A model generated the notes under the pieces. That model was given only the letters and a program-made list of their open reading frames with translations. It ran no database searches and was not told the DNA's origin. This document shows positions 1 through 8,477 of a stretch of DNA of 64,000 nucleotides, one piece after another; the first letter of the stretch is position 1, and the number at the start of each line of letters is the position of its first letter. Made by a program: the position numbers and the translations under genes. This DNA comes from Crossiella sp. SN42. GTDB taxonomy: Bacteria; Actinomycetota; Actinomycetes; Mycobacteriales; Pseudonocardiaceae. The stretch is taken from NCBI RefSeq assembly GCF_023897065.1, contig NZ_JAMHIV010000028.1:1-64000 (forward strand). The letters are read 5' to 3'.

Positions 1-73
1 CGGTGCTGGGTGCGAGGGCCGCGGCGGCGGTGAGGCCGGTGATGAGCGTCCGGCGGGTGATCCTGCCTTCCAT
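1..73 (-). CDS. N-terminus of a Tat-exported protein, cut by window edge
   Basis: Only the first 24 codons lie in the window, read leftwards from an ATG at 73. The peptide begins MEGRITRRTLITGL and continues into an alanine-rich hydrophobic stretch. TRRTLIT fits the twin-arginine consensus (S/T-R-R-x-hydrophobic-hydrophobic), so the product is probably folded in the cytoplasm and exported by the Tat pathway. The enzyme or binding domain lies outside the window, so no function can be assigned. The 194 bases up to the next gene on the same strand hold no further gene that I can see. Confidence 0.6.
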   Translation of the reverse strand, partial: MEGRITRRTLITGLTAAAALAPST

Positions 74-267
74 GACTCCTTCTTTCGCGTCGAACGAAGG
101 GGTGGTGGTGGCGGCCCGGTTGACCGTAAACGTTTTCGGGTGGGGTGGGCAGGGCCGAACGGCGGAGAAGGAGCGGGGGGCGGGCGAGGCGGCAGGCAGC
201 GCGAGGTGGGCCGGGGCGTGGGGCAGTACGGGCGGGGCGCTGGGCGGCGCTGGGCTGGCGGGGGTGG

Positions 268-2424
268 TCAGTCGGTGGGGTCGGTGCCCGGGTCCGCGGT
301 GAACAGGTCGCCGGTGGCGGATTCGGCGCCGACCGCGCGCCACCAGTCCGCCTGTTCCTGGGTGTGCACGCCGTCGACCAGGACCGTGGCGCCCGCCAAC
401 CGCGCTGTGGCGACCAGTTCGCGGAGGGTTTTGCTGGTCAGCGAGGTGGGCTGGGCCGCTTGGCGGGCGACCAGGGGTTTGGCTACCCGGACCGTGCTGA
501 TCGGGAGGTCTTCCAGGTGTTCGATTTCGGCGGTGGTGGAGCCGAAGTCGTCCAGGGTGATGTGGACGCCGGTGTCGGCCAGGTCGGTGAGGTTGTCGAC
601 GGCCATGCGCTGGGTCAGGGTGTGCACCGGGAAGCCCAGGCGTAGTTGTGCCGGCGGCAGGCCGGTGTCGGTGACCACCCGGTGGACCACGCAGCTCAGG
701 TCCGGCTCGACGGCCTGGGTTGGGGTGAGGCTGAGCAGCAGCGGCTGTTCCTGGCCGGAGCGCTGGACCCGGCGGCGGTTGCGTTCGGCGGCGGCCAGCA
801 TCAGCCAGGCGCCGAGCGGGATGATCAGGCCCGTCGACTCGGCCAGGTCGCGGCAGCGGTCGTGGTCCTGGGGGCCGAACTCCTGGCTTGGCCAGAACAA
901 CAAGCCTTCCATGCCGAGCAGCTCGTGGTCGGCCAGGCGGACCACCGGGCGGTGCCGGAGCTGGACCTCGCCGTTCTCCCAGGCGCCTGCCATGGCCGCG
1001 GCGATGCGGAAGGCGTCGCTGTCCTCGGTGTCCTGGCGCTGGTCGAACAGGCCCCACTGGCGGCGGCCGGTGCGCTTGATGCGGCGCAGGGTCAGGTCGG
1101 CGGCGCGCATCAGCTCGGTGGCGCCGATGGTCGGCCGCGGGCGGTCCACCACGCCGATGGTGGCCGAGACCGCGATGCCGGTGCTCTCGTTGAGGTAGAC
1201 CGCCTCGGACAGGTCGTGGTCGATGCGCTGCACCATGGTCAGCACCGGCGGAGTGGTCGGCGAGTTGCGCACCAGCACCGCGAACTCGTCGCCGCCGAGC
1301 CGGGCGATGATGGTCTCCTCACCCTCGAAGATGGCGAACAGCCGGTCCGCGACGACCCGCAGCAGCCGGTCGCCGACCTCGCAGCCGTAGCCGTTGTTCA
1401 CCGCGGCGAAGGCGTCCAGGTCGAGGTGGTACAGGGTGACGCCGTGTTCGGGATCGGCGCGGCGGAGCATGGTCTCGGTGGCGGTGCTGAAGTACTGCCG
1501 GTTGGGCAGCCTGGTCACCATGTCGTGCAGCGACTGCCGGTTCAGCGTGGCCTGCAGCGCGGTGACCTGGGTGTCGTCCGCGATCACCGTGACCAGCCTG
1601 CCGGGGTCGCCGTCGCTGCCCGGTTGCAGGGAGACGCTCAGCAGCGCCCACAGCGGCTCGTCTTCCTTGTGCAGCATGCGTTTCCGCTGTTGCCGCAACC
1701 GGTCGACCCGGCCCTCGCGCAGGTCCTCGCAGGCCTTGCGCAGCGACCTGCGCTCGTCCTCGGCGACCAGGTCGAACAGGGTCAGCTCGGTGAGCTCGTC
1801 CGCGGTGTAGCCGAGCAGCTCGTGCACGGCGGCGTTGGTCTTGAGGAAGGCGCCGTCCAGGTCGGTGATGGCGATGCCGCTGGCCGAGCAGCGGAAGACC
1901 TCCTCCAGCCGGGCGTCGCTGTCCTTGCGCTGCCGCTCGGCGTCGTTGGCCGCCTTGAACAGCGCCCGGTTCAGCGCTTCCTGCTGCTGGAAGATGAACG
2001 CGCGGAAGGCTTCCAGGTAGCCGGAGGTGAGCGCGGCCAGCACCATCACCACGCGGTCGGTCAGCTTGTTCACCAGGCGCAGGCTGGGCAGGCTGAGCAG
2101 CGCCCGGCCCAGCACGTCCACGCTGCGTTCCAGGCTCTCCGGGCCGACGCAGTTGAGCCGCACCAGCTCCGCGCCCACCTGCCCGGCCGCCGAGGCGACG
2201 AACGGTTCGGCGCGCACCGCGTTCACCAGGATGTCCACCAGCGCCAGCAGCCGCTGCTCCACCTCGGGGTGCGAGAGCGGGATGTAGGCGGTGGTGCTGA
2301 CCAGGTACGCCCACTTCCGGGCGAGCTTCTCCCGCTCACGAGGGTTGTCGGCCGTGGAGCCGCCCTGGTGGGCCGAGACCGGGCGCCGCGGCGCCGGGAG
2401 GTCTTCCGGAAGTGGCACTGTCAT
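268..2424 (-). CDS. PAS-GGDEF-EAL cyclic-di-GMP signalling protein with degenerate EAL domain
   Basis: 718 residues, no transmembrane segment. Order: an N-terminal helical region (about 30-160), a PAS domain (about 170-290), GGDEF (about 295-455) and EAL (about 472-710). The GGDEF active site is intact (RLGGDEFA, 377-381), so diguanylate cyclase activity is plausible. The residues upstream of it do not form the RxxD inhibitory I-site. The EAL half has lost its signature: the expected EALxRW reads EGLLFW (506-511), the expected Asn and Glu metal ligands appear replaced (SLTPTQ, RLGFPV), and the late EGV motif reads DGVH; a DDFG motif remains. I infer a synthase whose EAL part is a sensor or scaffold. 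ATG at 2424 is the only good start; the ribosome site is weak. Confidence 0.88.
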   Translation of the reverse strand: MTVPLPEDLPAPRRPVSAHQGGSTADNPREREKLARKWAYLVSTTAYIPLSHPEVEQRLLALVDILVNAVRAEPFVASAAGQVGAELVRLNCVGPESLERSVDVLGRALLSLPSLRLVNKLTDRVVMVLAALTSGYLEAFRAFIFQQQEALNRALFKAANDAERQRKDSDARLEEVFRCSASGIAITDLDGAFLKTNAAVHELLGYTADELTELTLFDLVAEDERRSLRKACEDLREGRVDRLRQQRKRMLHKEDEPLWALLSVSLQPGSDGDPGRLVTVIADDTQVTALQATLNRQSLHDMVTRLPNRQYFSTATETMLRRADPEHGVTLYHLDLDAFAAVNNGYGCEVGDRLLRVVADRLFAIFEGEETIIARLGGDEFAVLVRNSPTTPPVLTMVQRIDHDLSEAVYLNESTGIAVSATIGVVDRPRPTIGATELMRAADLTLRRIKRTGRRQWGLFDQRQDTEDSDAFRIAAAMAGAWENGEVQLRHRPVVRLADHELLGMEGLLFWPSQEFGPQDHDRCRDLAESTGLIIPLGAWLMLAAAERNRRRVQRSGQEQPLLLSLTPTQAVEPDLSCVVHRVVTDTGLPPAQLRLGFPVHTLTQRMAVDNLTDLADTGVHITLDDFGSTTAEIEHLEDLPISTVRVAKPLVARQAAQPTSLTSKTLRELVATARLAGATVLVDGVHTQEQADWWRAVGAESATGDLFTADPGTDPTD

Positions 2425-2601
2425 GTCTGCCTGGGGAGCGCGAGGAGGGTCGGGGTTCCACGAGCACGCCGGGAGTGCAAGGCACGGCGACAGGGAAGCC
2501 TACCGACGCCAGCCCGAAGTCGGCTAGCTACGGTCTGTGCCTGATCGGCTGGCTTGTCACCCGGCAACTATTACCCTAAGCAAGCAATTTGCCACACCGC
2601 G

Positions 2602-3447
2602 TCACCCGATTGTCGGCATCGGTCCCGCCATCGCGCCCAGCAGGGCCGCGCGAAGGGAGCAGGGCGGCCGCCCGGTCAGCCGTAGCACGGTGTCGGTGAC
2701 CCGGTCCTCCGCGCCCTGCCGGATGCCCTCGTCCAGCCCGGCCAGCAGGGCGGCGAAATCCGGCGGGTAACCAGCGGCGATGTGACGCTGGGTGAGCTCG
2801 GTCACCGACACCGGGCGGTGCCTGGCCGGCACACCCAGCGCGGTCAGGATCGCGGCCGCGTCGGCGTAGCTCAGCGCGGCAGGCCCGGTGATCACCAGTT
2901 CCTCGTTCAGCGGGGTGTCGGCGAGCAGTGCGCGCTCGGCCACCGCGGCGATGTCGCCGGCGTCCACGAAGCCGACCCGTCCGTTGCCGGTGGCCGTGAC
3001 CAGTTCACCCGTTTCGCGCAGTGCCACGGCAAGCGGGTGATCACCGAGGAAGTTCTGCATGAACCAGGACGGCCGCAGCACTGTCCACTCTGGACATTCG
3101 CGGCGGACCAGCGCGTGCAGCTCCCCCAGCACCGGCGCGCCCTCGGGCACCGCGGAGGAGCTGAGCAGCACCACCCTGCGCAGCCCGGCGGCCAGCGCGG
3201 TGGCCAGGAACGCCTCGACCTGGGGCAGCGGATCGGCCTGCCCGACCGGCGCGACCAGGTACATCCGGCGCACCCCCGCGACGGCGGCCAGGTGCGTGCC
3301 CGGGTCGCCCCAGTCGAAGCGGATCTCCTTGGCGGCGCTGGGTTTCCGGCTGGCCGCGCGCACCGGGTGACCGGCCGCGGTCAGCCGCTGAACCAGCCTG
3401 CTGCCGGTGGTCCCGGTGGCTCCGGTGACCAGGATCGGCTCAGTCAC
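2602..3447 (-). CDS. NmrA-like NAD(P)-binding atypical short-chain dehydrogenase
   Basis: 281 residues opening with a Rossmann dinucleotide-binding motif, VTGATGTTGSRLVQRL, close to the start, as in NmrA/HSCARG and QorB-like proteins. A classical YxxxK catalytic pair is not evident, fitting NmrA-type redox sensors or NAD(P)H-dependent quinone reductases rather than ordinary dehydrogenases. Its start overlaps the end of the upstream SnoaL-like gene by 8 bases, so the two are almost certainly one transcript and translationally coupled. Both diverge from a TetR gene with a double palindromic operator between them, suggesting induction by a small ligand. The substrate is unknown. Confidence 0.8.
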   Translation of the reverse strand: MTEPILVTGATGTTGSRLVQRLTAAGHPVRAASRKPSAAKEIRFDWGDPGTHLAAVAGVRRMYLVAPVGQADPLPQVEAFLATALAAGLRRVVLLSSSAVPEGAPVLGELHALVRRECPEWTVLRPSWFMQNFLGDHPLAVALRETGELVTATGNGRVGFVDAGDIAAVAERALLADTPLNEELVITGPAALSYADAAAILTALGVPARHRPVSVTELTQRHIAAGYPPDFAALLAGLDEGIRQGAEDRVTDTVLRLTGRPPCSLRAALLGAMAGPMPTIG

Positions 3448-3868
3448 GCGAGACCGCCGGCAGGCTCACCGCGCCGTCGAGCAGCTCGGCCACCGCGGCC
3501 GGGCTCCAGTAGTCGCGGTAGGTGTGGATCTCGCCGTCCCTGATGGTGAGCACGGCGGCGTAGCGCAGCCGGTAGGGCCGGCCGGAACGCACCACCACGC
3601 CCTCGGCCTCGAACTCGGCCACCAGCACCTCGGGGTCGGCGGTCTCGTGCACCCGGACCGCCGGGAACGACCGGATGTCCAGGATCGACGGGTAGTCCCG
3701 GACGTACTCGTGCACCGCGGCCCGCCCGGCCAGCCGGGTCGGCGCGCCGGGTGCGGCGAAGGGGAACTCCAGCACGCCCTGCTCGGCCCACAGGCCGGCG
3801 AAGCCGTCCATGTCCTTGGCCAGCAACAGCTCCAGCGCGTGCTCGAAGACCTGTCGGGGGGTCCGCAT
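3440..3868 (-). CDS. SnoaL/NTF2-like fold protein
   Basis: 142 residues with the cone-shaped alpha+beta barrel pattern of the NTF2-like superfamily: an N-terminal helix (RQVFEHALELLLAKDMDGF), a tryptophan-containing LWAEQGVLEF segment, then alternating strands ending in DGEIHTYRDYWSPAAVAELL. Members include SnoaL cyclases, ketosteroid isomerases and many uncharacterised ligand-binding proteins. Sequence alone cannot say which reaction, if any, it performs. It is the first gene of the two-gene unit with the NmrA-like gene. Its ATG at 3868 lies 19 bases from the nearer operator palindrome, so repressor bound there would block this promoter. Confidence 0.8.
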   Translation of the reverse strand: MRTPRQVFEHALELLLAKDMDGFAGLWAEQGVLEFPFAAPGAPTRLAGRAAVHEYVRDYPSILDIRSFPAVRVHETADPEVLVAEFEAEGVVVRSGRPYRLRYAAVLTIRDGEIHTYRDYWSPAAVAELLDGAVSLPAVSRD

Positions 3869-3887
3869 GCCTGCTCCTTCAATTGGA

Positions 3888-3937
3888 CGGAACGGTACCG
3901 TCCCGACGCTAACACAGGATGGGACGGTACCGTTCCG
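3888..3937. promoter_or_regulatory. Double palindromic TetR-family operator in divergent promoter region
   Basis: A 17-base sequence CGGAACGGTACCGTCCC (3888-3904) occurs again as its exact reverse complement at 3921-3937. Each copy has its own palindromic core (ACGGTACCGT around GGTACC). The dyad centres (3896.5 and 3928.5) are 32 bp apart, close to three helical turns. The pair fills the gap between the SnoaL-like gene (start 3868) and the TetR gene (start 3941). The obvious reading is autoregulation plus control of the divergent pair by the TetR protein. Confidence 0.82.
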
Positions 3938-3940
3938 CCC

Positions 3941-4564
3941 ATGTCCGCCCGACGCACGCCCACCGGAGCCGCCGTGCTCCAGCCGCAGGTCACCGCCGCG
4001 ATCACCGAGGCGGTGCTGGAGGAACTGGCCGAGTCCGGCTACGGCAGGCTGTCCATGGAGGCGGTGGCCAAGCGGGCCGGGGTGGGCAAGAGCGCGCTGT
4101 ACCGGCGCTGGCCTGCCAAGCAGGACATGGTGCTGGCCGCGATGGCCGGGCTCAGCGTGCCGATGGCCCCGGTCCCGGACACCGGTTCACTGCGCGGTGA
4201 CCTGCTGGTCGTGCTGGCCGCGGTCCGGGACTGGCTGACCCACCCGAGGGTGGCCCGGATCCTGCCGGACCTGATCGCCGAGTCGGGCCGCAGCCCTGAA
4301 CTGGCCACGGCGATGGCCGAGCTGGTCGGTGAGCCCCGGCGGGCCAGGGGCGCGATCGTGCTGCGCCGGGCGATCGAGCGCGGTGAGCTGCCGCCGGACA
4401 CCGAACTGGAGCTGGCGCTGGACCTGCTGGCGGCCCCGGTGTACTGGCGCGTGGTAGCCAGGCGGGCGCCGCAGGAAGATCACTACCTGGAGTCGGTGGT
4501 GGAGTTCCTGCTGCGCGGACTTTCCGCGCGCGCACCGGCGTTGACGCTGGAGGAACCGGAGTGA
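3941..4564 (+). CDS. TetR-family transcriptional repressor
   Basis: 207 residues. The N-terminal TetR helix-turn-helix is clear: VLEELAESGYGRLSMEAVAK, then RAGVGKSALYRRWPAKQDMVLAAM (about residues 22-68). The C-terminal ligand domain resembles TetR_C_11/16-type regulators. The ATG at 3941 was chosen because it immediately precedes the conserved helix 1. The operator palindrome ends 4 bases upstream and there is no Shine-Dalgarno sequence, so the mRNA may be leaderless. Divergent placement from the SnoaL-like/NmrA-like pair makes that pair the likely target. A possible F420-dependent reductase follows after 10 bases and may be co-transcribed. Confidence 0.88.
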   Translation: MSARRTPTGAAVLQPQVTAAITEAVLEELAESGYGRLSMEAVAKRAGVGKSALYRRWPAKQDMVLAAMAGLSVPMAPVPDTGSLRGDLLVVLAAVRDWLTHPRVARILPDLIAESGRSPELATAMAELVGEPRRARGAIVLRRAIERGELPPDTELELALDLLAAPVYWRVVARRAPQEDHYLESVVEFLLRGLSARAPALTLEEPE

Positions 4565-4574
4565 GGAGCCGAGG

Positions 4575-5003
4575 GTGAGCGCTACGCCGATCGACAGCCC
4601 GAGGGACTGGGTCAGGGAGCACATCGACCGCTACGTCGCCACCGACGGCGCCGAGGGCCACGAGTGGAACGGCACCACCACGCTGCTGCTGACCACCACC
4701 GGCCGCCGCAGCGGGGAGCCGAGGCGGACCGCGCTGATCTACCAGCGGGTCGGCGAGGACTACGTGGTGGTGGCCTCCCAGGGCGGCGCGCCGACGCACC
4801 CGGCCTGGTACCTGAACCTGCGGGAGCGGCCGGAGGTCCAGGTGCAGGTGGCCGGGGACCGGTTCACCGCGCGGGCGCGCACCGCCGACGAGGCCGAGCG
4901 GGCCAGGCTGTGGCCGGTGATGACCGCGGCCTGGCCGGACTATGACCAGTACCAGACCAGGACCACCCGGCAGATCCCGGTCGTCGTGCTGACCAAGGTC
5001 TGA
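4575..5003 (+). CDS. Deazaflavin (F420)-dependent nitroreductase family protein
   Basis: 142 residues of the Ddn-like split-barrel family (PF04075). Visible hallmarks are TTLLLTTTGRRSGEPRRTALIY (the cofactor-phosphate binding strand-loop), then VVVASQGGAPTHPAWYLNL and a C-terminal RQIPVVVLTKV. Family members use F420H2 to reduce quinones, nitroimidazoles and other substrates, usually at the membrane. GTG at 4575 is taken as start, with GAGGAGCCGAGG just upstream. The gene lies 10 bases after the TetR stop on the same strand, so it may be part of that regulon. It converges on the APH-like gene with 4 bases between stop codons. Confidence 0.85.
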   Translation: MSATPIDSPRDWVREHIDRYVATDGAEGHEWNGTTTLLLTTTGRRSGEPRRTALIYQRVGEDYVVVASQGGAPTHPAWYLNLRERPEVQVQVAGDRFTARARTADEAERARLWPVMTAAWPDYDQYQTRTTRQIPVVVLTKV

Positions 5004-5007
5004 GGCC

Positions 5008-6069
5008 TCACCAGGCCGGTCCGGTGAGCAGCCGGTGCACGTGCGCCTTGTGCATCGGGTCGTAGCGGTCGAACCGCTCGATCAGGCCCGGCCCCCGGCG
5101 GCCCGCCAGCAGGACCGCGCGGACCAGCTCCACCAGCGGCGGCACGGTTCTGGTCAGCAGCAACGGCATCAGCAGCTGTTCCTGGCCGTCGGCGAGCAGG
5201 TAGCCGCGGGCCGCGAGGTCCTGGAACGAGGCCAGGGCGCGGCGCTGGGCGGTCTCGCCGGCCCGGACCCTGGCCGCGGTGTCGGCCAGCGCGGCCAGGT
5301 CCAGCAGCGGGTCGCCCACGTGCAGCGCGCCGAAGTCCAGCAGGCCGAGCACCTGCGGGTCCCGGCCGCCGGAGAGCACGAACTGCTTGCCGCACAGGCT
5401 GCCGTGCACCACCGCCCGCGCCGTGCGCGGCCGCAGCGCGTCCATCAGCGGCTCGGCGGCCAGCACCCCGCGCAGCATCGCCGCGCAGGCCTGGCTCCAG
5501 TCGTCGGTGCGGCGCCCGGCCAGCGGCAGCAGCTCGGTCCTGGCCGCCTCGACCGCGGCGCGCCAGCAGGGCGGCGGCGGGGCGGGGACCGCGGCCAGCG
5601 CGCTGACCACCGGTTCGGGCACCTGGTCCAGGCTGGCGCGCAGCAGCAGGCCGGACCGCACCACGGCGGCGATCTGGTCCGGGCCGAAGTGGTGCGGCAC
5701 CGCGCCCTTGAGCGCCGGGGTCAGCTCGCAGGCCAGGTCCCCGCGCCAGGTCACGGTGCCGCCGTCGGTGGTCGGCACCGGGTCGGGCGCGGGCACGCCC
5801 TGTCGCCTGCAGTGCGCCAGCACCTTCTGCCGCACCGGGAACAGCGCGGCGGGCGCGCGCTCGGCCGGGTCGAGCCGGATGGTGAACACGTGCGGCCGGC
5901 CGCTCGCGTGCACCAGCCAGGAGTCGCCGGTCGGGCGGCCCAGCCAGTCGGTGCGCGGGCTGAGTGGGCGGCGGGACCACTCCGCGCCCCAGCCCCGGTC
6001 CAGGGTCGCGCGGACCCAGTCGACGTCGACGCGGGTGTCGAGCTGCGATGACAAGGGAACCTCCGCCAT
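5008..6069 (-). CDS. APH/choline-kinase-fold protein with altered catalytic loop
   Basis: 353 residues with the aminoglycoside phosphotransferase fold. The C-lobe shows VVHGSLCGKQFVL where the Brenner motif HGDxxxxN is expected: the catalytic Asp is Ser and the metal-binding Asn is Gln. The following GLLDFGALHVGDPLLDLA keeps the DFG-like metal Asp and the GDPxxDLA segment. Phosphotransfer is therefore doubtful. It may be a ligand-binding pseudokinase, although Trp and Asp residues near the N-terminus keep the family look. ATG at 6069 is used because earlier in-frame codons offer no start with a ribosome site. It is divergent from the tandem EccC-like genes, separated by about 195 bases. Confidence 0.75.
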   Translation of the reverse strand: MAEVPLSSQLDTRVDVDWVRATLDRGWGAEWSRRPLSPRTDWLGRPTGDSWLVHASGRPHVFTIRLDPAERAPAALFPVRQKVLAHCRRQGVPAPDPVPTTDGGTVTWRGDLACELTPALKGAVPHHFGPDQIAAVVRSGLLLRASLDQVPEPVVSALAAVPAPPPPCWRAAVEAARTELLPLAGRRTDDWSQACAAMLRGVLAAEPLMDALRPRTARAVVHGSLCGKQFVLSGGRDPQVLGLLDFGALHVGDPLLDLAALADTAARVRAGETAQRRALASFQDLAARGYLLADGQEQLLMPLLLTRTVPPLVELVRAVLLAGRRGPGLIERFDRYDPMHKAHVHRLLTGPAW

Positions 6070-6264
6070 TTCACCAGGGCTGACCGGCGACCAGCCCCCG
6101 AATGGCGGATACGGGGGATGCTGGTGACAGTCTGACGCCGCGGCCGGTTCCGCACCATCGGCGGACCGGCCGACGCGGGCTCCGCCAAGCGGGGGCGGTC
6201 CTTCGGACACCGGCGGTGCGCGAAGATGGGGGCGGCGAAGATCGGCGAGCACGGGGGGCGCGGG

Positions 6265-8469
6265 GTGCGGGAGTGGCAGGCGCGACCGGCGGCACAGCGG
6301 TTGCGGGTGACGGTGGGGTCCACTGTGGACGGTCAGCCGGTCGAGGTGGACCTGAAACCGCCGCCGCTGGGCGGGATCGGCGCGCACGGCCTGCTGACCG
6401 GCATCGCGGCCGGGGCCAGGACCGAGCTGCTGCACGCGGTGCTGTGCGGGCTGCTGGACACGCACGCGCCGGAGACCGTGCAGCTCTGCCTGGTCGACGG
6501 CGAGCGGGCGGAGCTGTTCCGGGACTACCAGCGGGCCCAGCACGCGGTGCGCGAGCCGCGGAGCGCCGCGCTGCTCATCGAGGCGCTGGCGGCGACCTCG
6601 GCGCAGCGCAGGCGGCTGTTGCGCACGCACGGCATGCGCACCCTGCACGACTACGACCGGGCCCGGCACTACCAGCCGGAGCTGCCGCCGATCGTGCCGC
6701 TGGTGCTGGTGCTGCACCGGCTCAGCCTGCTGCACCGGGAGACACCGGAGCTGACCGAGCTGCTGCGCGGGCACTGCGCGGCCTGGCGGGACCACGGCGT
6801 GCACCTGCTGCTGGCAGAGGACCGGCTCGCCGATGTGCCCGCGGCGCTGGACGGCTACTTCGGCTTCGAGCTGGCCGTTTCCGACCACGCCGCCGAGCTG
6901 CGCGTGCCCGGCCGGGAGCCGGTCGGGTTCACCCCGTCGGCCGCGCCGGACGTGCGGGCGCTGGTGGCCACCATGCCCAAGGTGACCGAGGGTTCGTTTC
7001 TGCCGCGCGAGACGATCGACTTCACCAACCTGGTTGAGCTCCAGCAGACCGAGGAGCACGGGCTGCGGGCGGTGCGCGAGACGATCGCGCTGCCGGTCGG
7101 CGAACTGCTGGGCGCGGACCGGGGCGAGCCGTTCCGGGTCATGGTGGAACAGGGCCAGGTGCTGCTGGTCGGCACCGGGTCGGGCTGGGCGCTGAGCGGC
7201 TTCGCGCTGTCCATCGCGCTGCACCGGACGCCGGCGCGGGCGCGGCTCTACCTGCTCGACCTCAACGGCAGCAAGCTGCCCGAGCTGGCGGGCGGCCTGC
7301 CGCACGTGCGGGTGGCGGTCAGCGGCGCGGACGACAGCCTGCGGGACAAGACCAGGGACGAGCTGGCCGGGCTGGTCAAGCACCGCGAGCGGCTCTACCA
7401 CCGGCTGCCGGACCTCAGCGACCGCACCGAGGCCGGGGAGCCTGCCGCGATCTTCGTGCTGGTGCACGGCTGGCCGGACGCCGAGCTGCACCCCGGGCTG
7501 GCCGCGGTGTTGCGGCAGCTGGTGCTGCGCGGCCAGGCCGTCGGCGTGCACGTGCTGCTCGGCCTGGACCGGTGGGCGGACCTGGAACCCGCGCTGCACG
7601 GCGCTTTCCGGCACCGGCTGGAACTGCCGCTGGCCGATCCGGACAGCTCCCCACTGCCGGGCAGGCCGCCGGAGCTGGCGTCGATGCACGGCCGCACCGG
7701 CGACGGGACGCTGTTCATGCTGGCCGGTCCCCGGTACCAGGCGCGGGACCTGGCGCCGGACCTCGCGGCGGCCTGGCCGCATCCGGTGCAGCGGCTGAAA
7801 GCCTTGCCGTACAAGGTGAACTTCGCCGACCTCGGCGGCGGCGACCGGGACTTCAAGCTCGGCCTGACCGAGGGCTCCGGCCTGCCGTTCACCTTCCACC
7901 ACCGGCACCTGGTGTGCTTCGGCGATCCGGAAAGCGGCAAGAGCACGCTGATCAGGTCCTTCATCCGCGGGCTGGTCGCGCTGCGCACGCCGGAGGAGGC
8001 CAGGGTGGTCGGCGTGGACTACGGGCGGACCTGGTTCAACGCCGACTGCGAGGGCCTGCTGATCTCCTACGTGCGCAACGTCATGCAGTTCGACGAGGCG
8101 GTCCGGGACATCAGCGTCTCGCTGGCCACGCGCCGGGACCACGCGGGGCAGTGGCGCGGGCCGGACCTGTACCTGGTGATCGACGACTACGACTACCTCG
8201 CGGCCGCGCAACGGGACCAGCTGGCGCCGCTGGTGGCCGACGCGGCCAAGACCGGGTTCCACCTGATCATCGCGGGCCGGTACCCGGCGAAGACGGATCC
8301 GGTGCTCCGCGGGCTTGATCCCAAGGACACCACCGTGCTCTCGCTCAGCGGGGCCGACCGGCACGTCACCCCGGTGAGCGGGGTGCGGCCCAGGGTGCTG
8401 CCGCCGGGGCGGGCGATCACGCGGCGGTGGGCGGGAGAGGAGACGGTGCAGCTGACATGGACGGTGTAG
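6265..8469 (+). CDS. Soluble EccC/FtsK-like protein with three ATPase-type modules, third P-loop intact
   Basis: 734 residues, no membrane helix. The opening segment GSTVDGQPVEVDLK and GGIGAHGLLTG matches the start of the first FtsK/SpoIIIE ATPase domain of EccC, the type VII secretion motor. The expected P-loop reads GIAAGARTE and the Walker B DE is lost (VLVLHRLS). A second module has a decayed loop (GTGSGW). The third has a canonical Walker A, GDPESGKST (553-561), and Walker B, LYLVIDDYDYL (about 635). It resembles the cytoplasmic D1-D2-D3 part of EccC without the membrane anchor. GTG 6265 aligns with the start of the neighbouring paralogue; an in-frame ATG at 6226 is the alternative. Known EccC D2/D3 domains bind WXG100 substrates; that role here is inference. 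Confidence 0.72.
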   Translation: MREWQARPAAQRLRVTVGSTVDGQPVEVDLKPPPLGGIGAHGLLTGIAAGARTELLHAVLCGLLDTHAPETVQLCLVDGERAELFRDYQRAQHAVREPRSAALLIEALAATSAQRRRLLRTHGMRTLHDYDRARHYQPELPPIVPLVLVLHRLSLLHRETPELTELLRGHCAAWRDHGVHLLLAEDRLADVPAALDGYFGFELAVSDHAAELRVPGREPVGFTPSAAPDVRALVATMPKVTEGSFLPRETIDFTNLVELQQTEEHGLRAVRETIALPVGELLGADRGEPFRVMVEQGQVLLVGTGSGWALSGFALSIALHRTPARARLYLLDLNGSKLPELAGGLPHVRVAVSGADDSLRDKTRDELAGLVKHRERLYHRLPDLSDRTEAGEPAAIFVLVHGWPDAELHPGLAAVLRQLVLRGQAVGVHVLLGLDRWADLEPALHGAFRHRLELPLADPDSSPLPGRPPELASMHGRTGDGTLFMLAGPRYQARDLAPDLAAAWPHPVQRLKALPYKVNFADLGGGDRDFKLGLTEGSGLPFTFHHRHLVCFGDPESGKSTLIRSFIRGLVALRTPEEARVVGVDYGRTWFNADCEGLLISYVRNVMQFDEAVRDISVSLATRRDHAGQWRGPDLYLVIDDYDYLAAAQRDQLAPLVADAAKTGFHLIIAGRYPAKTDPVLRGLDPKDTTVLSLSGADRHVTPVSGVRPRVLPPGRAITRRWAGEETVQLTWTV
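6316..6402 (+). repeat. Near-identical segment shared by the two EccC-like paralogues, copy 1
   Basis: These 87 bases match 8535-8621 at all but 6 positions, including most third-codon positions, although the rest of the two genes is much more diverged. The segment encodes the first strand-turn of the D1-like module. It includes one copy of the dispersed palindrome GTCCACTGTGGAC. Confidence 0.8.
6318..6330. repeat. Dispersed palindrome GTCCACTGTGGAC, copy 1
   Basis: Perfect 6+1+6 palindrome inside the coding sequence of the first EccC-like gene, reading S-T-V-D there. Other perfect copies are at 8537, 18516, 47720 and 50980. Confidence 0.7.
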
Positions 8470-8477
8470 GGGGAGAT

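Noticed and set aside
646-2544. Long plus-strand open frame opposite the GGDEF-EAL gene
   Set aside because: It is a shadow of the minus-strand gene in high-GC DNA. The translation is His/Gln/Val-rich without any domain, while the opposite strand has clear PAS, GGDEF and EAL motifs.
6070-8364. Leftward extension of the APH-fold frame across the first EccC-like gene
   Set aside because: The residues beyond 6069 are Arg/Gln/Pro-rich and lie antisense to a gene with a recognisable Walker A and B. The APH-fold homology begins near ATG 6069.
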